Shown here: in pieces, positions 17,599 to 25,951 of the stretch | Position numbering within the stretch: the stretch's first letter is position 1 | Layout of the letters: each line of letters begins with the position of its first letter | Notes under the pieces: generated by a model | Seen by the model: only the letters and a program-made list of their open reading frames with translations | Told to the model about the DNA's origin: nothing | Database searches by the model: none | Made by a program: the position numbers and the translations under genes | From: Novipirellula caenicola | Lineage (GTDB): Bacteria; Planctomycetota; Planctomycetia; Pirellulales; Pirellulaceae | Length of the DNA stretch: 64,000 bases | Direction: 5' to 3' | Assembly: GCF_039545035.1 (NCBI RefSeq) | Contig: NZ_BAABRO010000009.1 | Coordinates: 62,001-126,000, forward strand

Positions 17599-20160
17599 TC
17601 ACTTCGTTGTCGATTCCGCCGATTGGATCGGCTCGGCAATCAACCAATTGATCGTCGTATTGCTTCCACCGTGGGGCGTGCCGAGCGTCAACGTGATGCG
17701 GCCATCGTCGACTTCAATATCGGTCGTCGTCTCGTGGAAGTAGCCCGCGGCGGTGGCAACGTCCTCGGCGACCTTGATGTTCTCGATTTGCAAAAATTGT
17801 CCGGTCTGTTCGTGTTCCGCGTCTCCCAGACAAACATGCACCCGCCATTTCCCGTTGTCCACCTCGCACTCCCACACATCCTGTTTACGTGTGAAAACAA
17901 ATCCGTCGCGGAGTGGTCCAAGCTTGGTGGCTCGCCATCGTGTGTGGTCACGCAAATCGTTCCGCCATCCGTAACCTGTCTTGGTCGAAAATCGATGGCC
18001 GATGTCATTGCGAAACGGATGCATCGCGGCGGATTCTGCAGCGGTAAAGTTGATGGCGATCGTCTTAGCGGGATAGCGAGCGTGCGACGAAGGAATGCCA
18101 TCGGTTTCCGGAAGTCGCTGCCACGAAACCGTTCCAGCGGTAAAGGGCAATGGATCTTCGGCATCCGCGATGCCATCGTCATCCGCATCTTGAGCCCGGA
18201 TGCGAATGGGATCGGGAATGGGTTGTGATTGCAAGTGGTTCCACAGCGAGATTGCAAGATCGCGGCGAGTGGCAGTCCCTTTGAAGTCGAACGATGCAGC
18301 GGAATAACCCGCATCGACCACTGCGTCGTTGACCAGTTGGGTCCACGCCTTGGTCGCCATTTGGTCTGGCTGAAACGCGGTATCGGTGGGGCCAAGGCCG
18401 AGCAGTCGACGCAGTGCAAGTTGCTGGATCGCGACAAATCCAGTGTCGTAGGGATCGGTGTCTGAAAACGGCCAAATCGCCAGTGGCGCGCCTGTGCCGG
18501 GATTCAACAGGCCATCCCAGATTTGGGCAAGTTGATCGGGGGCAAGGTACATCGAGGCCGGATCAATGTGGTTTCGCAGACTGATTGCGGCTACCGCGCC
18601 ACTGGCTTGGCCGGCATGCATCGATTGATCATGCAACCGGCATGATGAGCCCACGATGCTGGTGTAGCCCAGGTTCTTTTGGGCCCCCAATAGTCCATTG
18701 ATCTTCTCAGGGACAAGTGCGCGCAGTGGAAAGACCGCACGTCCTGTTCCGCCGAGACCAAAGCGGCGTTTACCTCGGAACGTGGCTTCCCATGGGCCTG
18801 CGTTCCCCTCGTCGCTGACCCATCTTCGCTGAGTCGGGTGGAAATCCTTTTCGAATTGCCACGAGAATACCGCATCGGGGAACATGGTCGTCGCATAGTT
18901 TGCATAGCCGCCAAAACCATCCACCTCCTGTTCTCGAATGATGTGTCGAGCAACCAGTCGCAGGCTCTCGCGAACATACGGTTTTGGCGGCAAACGATCG
19001 GGTGTACCGAATTCGTCACTTAACGCCATGCGGCGGAATTTGGGAAAGCTCTGTTGCAGATGGTAGTAGTAACGAAGCGTATGACGTTTTGCATCCTCAA
19101 AGACAATCTCTCGCTGTGCCGGTGTCATGGCAACGATCGTTTTTGTTGAAGCGCCGGCTTCGCTTTGTTCCAACGCGGTCACCACTTCGGCCGGCAGCGA
19201 GTCGAGCGGATAGTCAATCTGTGGTGAATTGATCAGCAACACATCCGCGTGATCAATCTCCGCGAAACCTTTACCGTCCACCAATCTCCGCGTCGTGTAG
19301 GCGAAATGTTCGTCGATCCATCCCCAGGTCCCCGTAAAGTAACGAGGGTCGTACGTTGACGGCTGCGGGAACAGCGACGGCTGATCCTGTTCGACCAAGA
19401 TCATGCAATAGGTGATCGGAGCCAGATCGGTGGCCGGTTGATTCGTTTGCGGAGCTCTGGGTTCGCCGAATTCCGATTTTGCATCGATGCCGGTATCCCA
19501 GCGTGCACCGGACGCCTGGATCACGTCGCCCCAATCGCTGGCGTCGATCGTCATCCGAGCGTGAACGGTTAATGAGTTTGTTTGTGGTGCGGTGTCGGTG
19601 CTCACAAATTCGGCGCCGCGAACCGTGTCATGGTCCTTCAAAACGCGAGCAAGCCGATAGTGCGAGAATCGCTGGATTTGGCCTGACTGCTCATACGGAG
19701 CAAGCAGATCGCGAAACACCGACTCCGACACCACCGGTCGCGCCGTCGTGATAACACGCGTATTTCCAGGACGGCGGATGCCGCCATAGAGCTGGGCGTT
19801 TTTGGTTTCGATCGCGTCGATCACTTCTCGGAATAAGCCCGAGCGAGGAATGGGCACGGTGCCGTTGTACTTGTGGGCCCGGTTCTCATCGATCGCACCA
19901 AGTCCCTCGGCACTGAATTGGCCCCCGAGCCATTCGATATCGTTGACCAGAACAATCTTTTGCACGCCCATCCGAGCCGCTTGGACCGCCGCGGCACAAC
20001 CCGACTCGGTGCCGCCAACGATTAGCAAGTCTGCATTGACCACGTTCGGCTCGACCACATCCGGCTCGACCGCATCGGTGGGATCCATCCCAAGCATCGC
20101 CGCGATCAAAAACAGGAAAACCGTTCGCGATACCGAGCTTGTCCGCGGCAGACCCCTCAT
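17599..20160 (-). CDS. Secreted FAD-dependent oxidoreductase, planctomycete large type
   Basis: An 853-residue protein. A signal peptide (hydrophobic VFLFLIAAMLGM, residues about 12-24) leads into a Rossmann dinucleotide fold with the FAD signature LLIVGGTESGCAAAVQAARMG near residues 45-65, and IEWLGGQFSAEGLGAID. The middle is the FAD_oxidored (PF12831-like) region, with GLLGAQKNLGYTSIVGSSCRLH as the second cofactor contact. A short acidic DADDDGIADAEDPLPF segment (calcium-binding-like) precedes a C-terminal beta-rich domain that resembles a carbohydrate-binding or jelly-roll module. An upstream TTG/ATG region to 20250 would hide the signal peptide, so I used 20160. Proteins of this type are thought to act on polysaccharide-derived substrates; that is inference. 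Confidence 0.82.
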   Translation of the reverse strand: MRGLPRTSSVSRTVFLFLIAAMLGMDPTDAVEPDVVEPNVVNADLLIVGGTESGCAAAVQAARMGVQKIVLVNDIEWLGGQFSAEGLGAIDENRAHKYNGTVPIPRSGLFREVIDAIETKNAQLYGGIRRPGNTRVITTARPVVSESVFRDLLAPYEQSGQIQRFSHYRLARVLKDHDTVRGAEFVSTDTAPQTNSLTVHARMTIDASDWGDVIQASGARWDTGIDAKSEFGEPRAPQTNQPATDLAPITYCMILVEQDQPSLFPQPSTYDPRYFTGTWGWIDEHFAYTTRRLVDGKGFAEIDHADVLLINSPQIDYPLDSLPAEVVTALEQSEAGASTKTIVAMTPAQREIVFEDAKRHTLRYYYHLQQSFPKFRRMALSDEFGTPDRLPPKPYVRESLRLVARHIIREQEVDGFGGYANYATTMFPDAVFSWQFEKDFHPTQRRWVSDEGNAGPWEATFRGKRRFGLGGTGRAVFPLRALVPEKINGLLGAQKNLGYTSIVGSSCRLHDQSMHAGQASGAVAAISLRNHIDPASMYLAPDQLAQIWDGLLNPGTGAPLAIWPFSDTDPYDTGFVAIQQLALRRLLGLGPTDTAFQPDQMATKAWTQLVNDAVVDAGYSAASFDFKGTATRRDLAISLWNHLQSQPIPDPIRIRAQDADDDGIADAEDPLPFTAGTVSWQRLPETDGIPSSHARYPAKTIAINFTAAESAAMHPFRNDIGHRFSTKTGYGWRNDLRDHTRWRATKLGPLRDGFVFTRKQDVWECEVDNGKWRVHVCLGDAEHEQTGQFLQIENIKVAEDVATAAGYFHETTTDIEVDDGRITLTLGTPHGGSNTTINWLIAEPIQSAESTTK

Positions 20161-20347
20161 GCTGAATTCACTTGCGTTTTGCGTGATGATTTTGACGAAC
20201 AACCAGGTGTCGCCGATGCAAACGCATGAATCCACGCAGGCCGCAGGCAACTGCGTCCAGTATAGTGGTCGCCGGAGGTGACGTGGGGCCGAAGATCGTG
20301 GATCGCTGCGTCCACGGCCGAATGAGCACCAAGCGTGTGGCCGATGC

Positions 20348-21127
20348 TTATTTGCCGATCAATCGACGCGTGGCGGCTTCGATATCGTCCTGACGCATCA
20401 GCGATTCGCCCACCAGCACGGCTTTAACGCCTGCTTTGCCAAGATGCAGCACGTCGTCATGCGTGCGAATGCCGCTTTCGCCGACGACCAACCGATCACG
20501 CGGAATCGACTCGCACATTCGCACGGTGTGTTCCAGATCGGTGTGAAAGGTCTTTAGGTCGCGGTTGTTGATCCCGACTAACGAGGTGCCCGTCGCCAAC
20601 ACGGCGTCCAGGTATTGCGGTTCAAATAGCTCGATAAGCGTTTGCAAACCGAGCTCTGCTGCTTGTTGGTGCAGCTCGCACAGTTGGCTGGCCGAAAGAC
20701 ACTCGGCGATCAACAGCACGCAATCGGCGCCTGCGTCACGCGCCTGAAGCAGTTGATAGCGATCGACAATAAAATCCTTTCGCAAGATCGGCAGCTCAAT
20801 CGCCGCGCGAACGTCTCGCAGGTAGTCGAGCGATCCTTGAAAGAACGGTGCGTCGGTCAAAACGCTGATGCATGCGGCACCCGCCTTTTCATAGCACGAC
20901 GCGATCGTAACCGGATCAAAATCTTGGCGGATCAATCCCGCCGAAGGACTCGCACGTTTGACTTCGGCGATCAGCTGAACCGCATCTCCTGAGGCCAATG
21001 CGGCGTGAAAATCACGGCACGGAGGCAGATCCGCAATTGCCGCTTCGAGTTCGGCTTCGGACCGCTTGGCTTTGTCGGCGAGAATCGTTTTACGAGTCTC
21101 GACCAAAATTTTATCGAGGACATTCAT
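20348..21127 (-). CDS. trpC: Indole-3-glycerol phosphate synthase
   Basis: The 259-residue TIM barrel of tryptophan biosynthesis closes carboxyphenylamino-deoxyribulose-phosphate to indole-3-glycerol phosphate. Motifs are LIAEVKRASPSAGLI (catalytic Lys), ISVLTDAPFFQGSLDYL, PILRKDFIVDRYQL (second Lys), AGADCVLLIAECL, LVGINNRDLKTF, VVGESGIRTHDDV and AVLVGESLMR. The length is standard and no other trp domain is fused. Its ATG overlaps the TGA of purH by one base (TGATG), so translation is probably coupled to purH. Confidence 0.97.
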   Translation of the reverse strand: MNVLDKILVETRKTILADKAKRSEAELEAAIADLPPCRDFHAALASGDAVQLIAEVKRASPSAGLIRQDFDPVTIASCYEKAGAACISVLTDAPFFQGSLDYLRDVRAAIELPILRKDFIVDRYQLLQARDAGADCVLLIAECLSASQLCELHQQAAELGLQTLIELFEPQYLDAVLATGTSLVGINNRDLKTFHTDLEHTVRMCESIPRDRLVVGESGIRTHDDVLHLGKAGVKAVLVGESLMRQDDIEAATRRLIGK

Positions 21128-22695
21128 CAGTGTTTGAAATGTCGACGTCCGGTGAGAACCAGCGGTAGCCCGTGCTTGTTACAAGCATCGATGACCTCGG
21201 AATCGCGTCGCGATCCACCGGGTTGAATGACCGCAACGACGCCCGCTTCGGCAGCCGATTCGATCGAATCGGGGAAGGGGAAGAACGCGTCGGACGCCAG
21301 CACTGATCCGCTGGCACGGTCGCCCGCTTTGTCGATCGCGATTTCAACGCTGTCGACGCGGCTCATTTGGCCCGCACCCACGCCGATCAATGCAGTGTCT
21401 TTGGCCAACACGATGGCGTTGCTCTTGACGTGGCGAACCATTTCCCAGGCAAACGAGACATCGTCCCAAAGTTCGTCGGCGACTTGGGTCTCCGTGACGG
21501 TCTTCCACTGCAGCGGGACGCTGGTCAAGCGATCGGCGTCTTGGATCAACATGCCGCCGCTGATGAAACGTCGCTGGAATGCAGCGGGGCCATCGTCGAG
21601 TCGACCGACTTGCATCAGTCGCACGTTTTCTTTCCAGCGAGGCTTTGTGGTGAGCAGGCCGACCGCACCGGCTTCGAAATCGGGGGCAACGATGGCTTCG
21701 ATGAACAAGCCGGGCTCGCACAACATCTCGGCGGTTTCCATGTCGACGGTGCGGTTGAATCCCAACACGCTACCAAACGCACTCAAGGGGTCGCCGGCGA
21801 GGGCTTTGCGGCATGCCCGCGCGATCTTGGCGTCGGTTGCGGCGCCACATGGATTGTTGTGCTTGATCACCGAGGCAGCGGGTTGAGCAAAGCCACGAAC
21901 GATTTCGAGAGCAGCGTCCAAGTCCAACAGGTTGTTGTAGGACAACTCTTTGCCGTTCAGCTGGCGAGCCGAAACGAGGTTGACCGAGCGAACCGATGGA
22001 TCAACGTACAACGCAGCTCGTTGGTGAGGGTTTTCGCCGTATCGCAGTTGGGCTTTTCGCTTGAGCGAGAAGTGCAGCGACGAAGGGAACTCGCCCGTCA
22101 ACGATTCACCTTGCATGTAATCGGCAATCGCGCGGTCGTAGGACGCCGTGTGCTCGAACGCTTCGCCGGCGAGTTTACGCCGCTGAGCCAACGTCGATCC
22201 GCCTGATTCGATGGATTCAAGCAGGTCGCCGTATTGTTCTGAACTGGTACAGATCGCGACGTAGTGATGATTCTTGGCGGCGGCACGCACTAGGCTAGGG
22301 CCACCGATGTCGATCTGTTCGACGCATTCTTCGCGGGTGGCACCAGGGCGAGCGGCGGTTGCAGCGAACGGATACAGATTCACGACGACCAGGTCAAATG
22401 GGACCATGTCGTGCTCGTCCATGCTGTCGACGTGGTCGTCGCGGTCGCGGATGCCAAGGATGCCGCCGAAAATCTTGGGGTGCAGCGTTTTCACGCGGCC
22501 GTCCATCATTTCAGGGAATCCTGTGTAGTCGGCGACGTCTTCGACGCTGACGCCCGATTCCTCGAGATGCTTGCGTGTGCCACCAGTGCTGTAGATGGTG
22601 ACGCCCGCGTTTTGGAGGCCAATGGCAAAATCGGCTAAGCCCATTTTGTCACTGACACTGATCAGGGCATTACGAACGGGAACGAGGTCTGGCAC
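21127..22695 (-). CDS. purH: Bifunctional AICAR transformylase / IMP cyclohydrolase
   Basis: The 522-residue enzyme of the last two steps of purine synthesis. The N-terminal IMP cyclohydrolase has ALISVSDKMGLADFA, IYSTGGTRKHLEESG, MMDGRVKTLHPKIFGGIL and VDLVVVNLYPF-like segments. The C-terminal transformylase has KAQLRYGENPHQRAALY, the Lys-His pair in ASVIKHNNPCGAA, VGAGQMSRVDS and ASDAFFPFPDSIE. The start is GTG at 22695; no ATG lies before the conserved region. It is followed without a gap by trpC, and upstream on the same strand lies hisF, whose by-product AICAR is the substrate of this enzyme. Confidence 0.97.
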   Translation of the reverse strand: MPDLVPVRNALISVSDKMGLADFAIGLQNAGVTIYSTGGTRKHLEESGVSVEDVADYTGFPEMMDGRVKTLHPKIFGGILGIRDRDDHVDSMDEHDMVPFDLVVVNLYPFAATAARPGATREECVEQIDIGGPSLVRAAAKNHHYVAICTSSEQYGDLLESIESGGSTLAQRRKLAGEAFEHTASYDRAIADYMQGESLTGEFPSSLHFSLKRKAQLRYGENPHQRAALYVDPSVRSVNLVSARQLNGKELSYNNLLDLDAALEIVRGFAQPAASVIKHNNPCGAATDAKIARACRKALAGDPLSAFGSVLGFNRTVDMETAEMLCEPGLFIEAIVAPDFEAGAVGLLTTKPRWKENVRLMQVGRLDDGPAAFQRRFISGGMLIQDADRLTSVPLQWKTVTETQVADELWDDVSFAWEMVRHVKSNAIVLAKDTALIGVGAGQMSRVDSVEIAIDKAGDRASGSVLASDAFFPFPDSIESAAEAGVVAVIQPGGSRRDSEVIDACNKHGLPLVLTGRRHFKH

Positions 22696-22810
22696 GGGTA
22701 TTCAGCACGGGTTAGAGGGAGTGGCAACGGGATCGCAAAACCGGCGACGCAAACGTGGACGATTCGCCAATAGAAGACTGTCGCATCGGCCCGCGTGGCG
22801 GTCAACCCGG

Positions 22811-23617
22811 TCACAGGTCCCAGGTGGCAATCTCAAGCACTTCGGCCATCCGCTGCAACGGGGCAAAATGGTCACCCTGGATCGCTCGTAACCGGAATGC
22901 CGCCGACGTCATCCGGCTCCATCCCTGCATATCGGCCAAGTCGATCGCACGGTCATCGGTCCCGCAAATCGCGGTGATTGGGACCGCTAGCGTTTCGTCG
23001 CCTGGCGAGTGCACGTAGCTCTCAAAAATCGCCAAATCGTGTCTCAAGGCACGCACAAAAAAGCTCAGCGCGTCGGCATCGGCACGAATATTGTCAGGAA
23101 TCCCGCCAAATAGCTCGTCGACGTCCTCGATCAATTCCGCATCGTCCAGCGTGTGAAGCGACTTGTGATAGCGAAGCCGCTCAGGGGATCGCGTCGAACA
23201 GATCACCAATCGATGAGGCGAAATTCCCAGACGCGTCAGCTGTTTGGTGACGCGGTACGCCACTGCCCCTCCGTAGCTGTGTCCGATGATCACCATTGGC
23301 GGCTGCTGATCAGCCGATTCGGTCTCGTAGGCGGCCGCGATTTGCGTCGCGAATTTTTGGGCGAGTTGTTCCAAATCGCCATCAAACGTCACGTCCAAGT
23401 CCTCTTCACGCTCGGGCAACCGCGGTGTCAGCAACCGCATCGGACGCGGCGGTGGGGCCGAACGGACGCGAAACGCTAGCGTGTTGGTCGTGCCGCCAGC
23501 GTGATTGAACCAGTAGACCGTCGGGCAACGGGCGTTGCCTGAGTTGGCATTGGCGTCCTCGGGTTGCGAAAGCACGCGGAAGCGAGCGGTAAATGGATTG
23601 GAGGAGGAGATTGTCAT
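22811..23617 (-). CDS. Type II (GrsT/RifR-like) thioesterase
   Basis: A 268-residue alpha/beta-hydrolase of the thioesterase family that removes acyl groups from carrier proteins. Seen are WFNHAGGTTN in the oxyanion region, LTPRLPEREE, the nucleophile elbow IIGHSYGGAVAY, AICGTDDRAID with the acid, and IQGDHFAPLQ with the catalytic His. The ATG at 23617 is chosen over an ATG at 23647 because the short extra leader has no family character. No polyketide or non-ribosomal peptide synthetase lies in this window, so the acyl carrier it serves is elsewhere or is the fatty acid ACP. Confidence 0.82.
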   Translation of the reverse strand: MTISSSNPFTARFRVLSQPEDANANSGNARCPTVYWFNHAGGTTNTLAFRVRSAPPPRPMRLLTPRLPEREEDLDVTFDGDLEQLAQKFATQIAAAYETESADQQPPMVIIGHSYGGAVAYRVTKQLTRLGISPHRLVICSTRSPERLRYHKSLHTLDDAELIEDVDELFGGIPDNIRADADALSFFVRALRHDLAIFESYVHSPGDETLAVPITAICGTDDRAIDLADMQGWSRMTSAAFRLRAIQGDHFAPLQRMAEVLEIATWDL

Positions 23618-23723
23618 GTCAGAATTCCGGCGAAAGTTCGCGGCCAAATTTGCTCGTCATCCGATTTCATCCATGACTCAGTAGAGTCGATCCCGGTCAG
23701 TAGGAATCGTTCCCGGCTGGATT

Positions 23724-23778
23724 GGGACTCGTTGCCTCGTCCACTACCGGGGAAGGGACTCGTTGCCTCGTCCACTAC
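23724..23778. repeat. Short tandem direct repeat between hisF and thioesterase genes
   Basis: The 24-base unit GGGACTCGTTGCCTCGTCC plus ACTAC occurs at 23724-23747 and again at 23755-23778 with a 31-base period. A degenerate third piece (CTCGTCCATTGCGGGAA) follows near 23800. It lies in a 207-base spacer without a gene. Confidence 0.8.
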
Positions 23779-23824
23779 GGGAGAGTGGGGCTGGTCGAAC
23801 TCGTCCATTGCGGGAAGCGGTGTT

Positions 23825-24604
23825 TTAGGCGGTGGCCTGTAAACGCACCGGGATCCCGGCGTCTCGCATCGCTTGCTTGGTTTCCTCGATCGTGAATTGG
23901 CCAAAGTGGAAAATGCTGGCGGCCAGCACCGCGTCGGCTTTGCCTAGTTTAATTGCATCAATCAAGTGTTGGGGGCCTCCCGCGCCGCCGCTGGCGACGA
24001 CCGGGATCGAGACCGCTTCGCTGACCGCGGCGGTGATTGGGATGTCGTAGCCGTCACAGGTGCCATCGGCATCCATGCTGGTCAGCACAATCTCGCCTGC
24101 TCCGAGGTTTTCGATCTCTTTGGCCCACGCGACGGCCTCCAATCCAGTCGGGGTGCGTCCGCCGTTGATGTGAACCTCCCAAAACTCGTTGCCGTCACGC
24201 TGGACACGTTTGGGGTCGATATTGACGACGATGCACTGGCTGCCAAAGCGGTCGGCGGCGCGGCGAACAAATTCGGGGTCTTTGCAGGCGGCTGAATTGA
24301 TCGAAACCTTATCGCACCCCGCCGACAGCAACGCACGAACGTCCTCGATCGTGCGAACGCCTCCGCCCACGGTCAGCGGCATGAAAATCTGTTCGGCGGT
24401 GCGGCGGACGACATCCAAGATGATGTCGCGATCCTCGTGGCTGGCAGTGATGTCCAAAAACACCAGCTCGTCGGCCCCTTCGGCCTCGTAGCGGCGTGCG
24501 ACTTCGACTGGATCGCCGGCGTCACGAAGATTGACGAAGTTGGTGCCTTTGACGACGCGTCCGTTGTGGACGTCCAAACAGGGGATCACTCGCGCGGCGA
24601 GCAT
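23825..24604 (-). CDS. hisF: Imidazole glycerol phosphate synthase, cyclase subunit
   Basis: The 259-residue TIM barrel of histidine synthesis, which with HisH turns PRFAR plus ammonia into imidazole glycerol phosphate and AICAR. Motifs are [18 protein letters not shown] (catalytic Asp), [45 protein letters not shown] (second Asp), [14 protein letters not shown] and [13 protein letters not shown]. The length is standard. No other his gene, including hisH, is in the window, so the pathway is scattered as is common in planctomycetes. It shares the strand with purH. Confidence 0.97.
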   Translation of the reverse strand: MLAARVIPCLDVHNGRVVKGTNFVNLRDAGDPVEVARRYEAEGADELVFLDITASHEDRDIILDVVRRTAEQIFMPLTVGGGVRTIEDVRALLSAGCDKVSINSAACKDPEFVRRAADRFGSQCIVVNIDPKRVQRDGNEFWEVHINGGRTPTGLEAVAWAKEIENLGAGEIVLTSMDADGTCDGYDIPITAAVSEAVSIPVVASGGAGGPQHLIDAIKLGKADAVLAASIFHFGQFTIEETKQAMRDAGIPVRLQATA

Positions 24605-24662
24605 GACGGTTTCTCAGGGGTTCGATGGGAATGGGGTGTTTTGCGGTGCCCTGACAAACGCA

Positions 24663-25586
24663 TCACTTCGAACGCAAGATTTCGCTTGCGACTTGGTGGC
24701 ATTGGCCAAGGTAACCGCTTCCGAACAAGTTCAAATGGTTCAGCAGATGATAAAGAACATAGACGTTTATGCGATGTTGCCAACCATCGGGCAGCGGCCA
24801 AGTCGCCTGGTAGGCGTCGTAAAACTCTGCCGGGCAGGATCCAAACAGCTTCAGCATCCCAAATTCCGCCTCACGACACCCATAGTAGACCGCTGGGTCG
24901 ATGATCACCGGGACACCACCCACGGCGTCGTCCGTGGTTCCGCAAAGATAGTTGCCGCTCCATAAATCGCCATGCAGCAGCGAGGTTTCGTCGGCTCGCC
25001 CGGACAATAATTCAGCCATCGCGGCGACAATCGCCTCGCCATCGCGACGCAGCTTCGCGTCGGCTCGGTGTTGGTCGATGGCCCAGCGGAGCTGGAAACC
25101 GATGCGGTTTTCGGCAACAAATTCGCCCCAGCCTGCAGTCGCCGTGTTCGGCTGGATCGCTGAACCGAGAAAATTGTCGCTTCTCCAGCCAATCTGGCTG
25201 CCGGCGGTCACTCGGTGCAGCTTCGCTAATTGTCGACCAAAGTCGGCGAAAAAATTTTGCGATTGCGGCCTCGTTTCCACCCACTCGGTGACCAGCCACG
25301 CTCGCCCGGCCGCCGTGCCCACCGCGAGTGGTTTGGGGATCAAAATCGATTCGGCCGCGGCAAGCGCGGTCAAACCGTCGCATTCGGATTGGAAATTGTC
25401 GACAAACCCAGCCTCGTTTGCCTTGGCGAACACCGTACGATTGCCGAGCCGATCGCAGTGAAGCGTGATTTGCATGGCGTTACTAATGCAGCCGCCACCC
25501 ACGCCGCGTACATCGGATATCTTGGTGCTCGGGTCAATCAGCTGGCCAAGAGCCGCCGAAACATCAGAGTCGCTCGGTGGTTTCAT
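24663..25586 (-). CDS. Fructosamine kinase family protein
   Basis: A 307-residue kinase-fold protein of the fructosamine/ketosamine-3-kinase family (about 290-300 residues). Visible are GGGCISNAMQITL, VFAKANEAGFVDNFQSEC (ATP-site Lys and Glu), WLVTEWVE, QLAKLHRV, the catalytic loop LLHGDLWSGNYLCG and VIIDPAVYYGCREAEFGMLKLFG with the Mg-binding Asp. Such enzymes phosphorylate sugar-amine adducts so that glycated proteins or ribulosamines fall apart. The ATG at 25586 places the conserved region correctly; a TTG at 25619 is also in frame. The hisF gene follows after 58 bases. Confidence 0.9.
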   Translation of the reverse strand: MKPPSDSDVSAALGQLIDPSTKISDVRGVGGGCISNAMQITLHCDRLGNRTVFAKANEAGFVDNFQSECDGLTALAAAESILIPKPLAVGTAAGRAWLVTEWVETRPQSQNFFADFGRQLAKLHRVTAGSQIGWRSDNFLGSAIQPNTATAGWGEFVAENRIGFQLRWAIDQHRADAKLRRDGEAIVAAMAELLSGRADETSLLHGDLWSGNYLCGTTDDAVGGVPVIIDPAVYYGCREAEFGMLKLFGSCPAEFYDAYQATWPLPDGWQHRINVYVLYHLLNHLNLFGSGYLGQCHQVASEILRSK

Positions 25587-25700
25587 TGTGTAGGGATGAG
25601 CCAGAAAGTAGGGATGCAAGATTTAAGTAGGACGGTTTTCCGTTCGCGGCGTGTGCCAACACTGTGAAACATTTTTCCTATCGAGTTTGTGGTAATTTGT

Positions 25701-25892
25701 CGTAGCGGAAGTCGTCAACGACTTGTTGTTTTAATCGTACGATGGACTTCCTAGTCCGTCGAATACACCATGGACGGACTAGGAAGTCCATCTTACGACC
25801 CTTGCCGCAGGAAACTTCACTAAATCAACAAGCCGTCAAGACTTTCGATTGATTGATGTATGCCCCTCGAAACTCTTGACGAGTTCCGCTAC
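25701..25892. repeat. Nested palindromic element, copy 4 (192 bp)
   Basis: This element fills most of the 365-base gap 25587-25951, which holds no gene. It shows three nested inverted repeats. The inner arms ATGGACTTCCTAGTCCGTC and GACGGACTAGGAAGTCCAT pair perfectly over 19 bases around a 12-base loop. Around them lies an imperfect pair (ACTTGTTG... against ...CAACAAG). The outermost pair, GTAGCGGAAGTCGTCAA... against ...TTGACGAGTTCCGCTAC, is the arm of copies 1 and 2. It stands just upstream of the redoxin fusion gene (GTG at 25952). Confidence 0.85.
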
Positions 25893-25951
25893 AGGAAACT
25901 GACTGAGTCTCTTCCAACCAACGATCCTTATCCAACCCTCGAAGGTGCTTT

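Noticed and set aside
21367-22206. Plus-strand frame of 279 codons
   Set aside because: Antisense to purH, which is fully conserved.
22811-23617. Polyketide or non-ribosomal peptide cluster suggested by the type II thioesterase
   Set aside because: No ketosynthase, adenylation or carrier domain is present within the window on either side.
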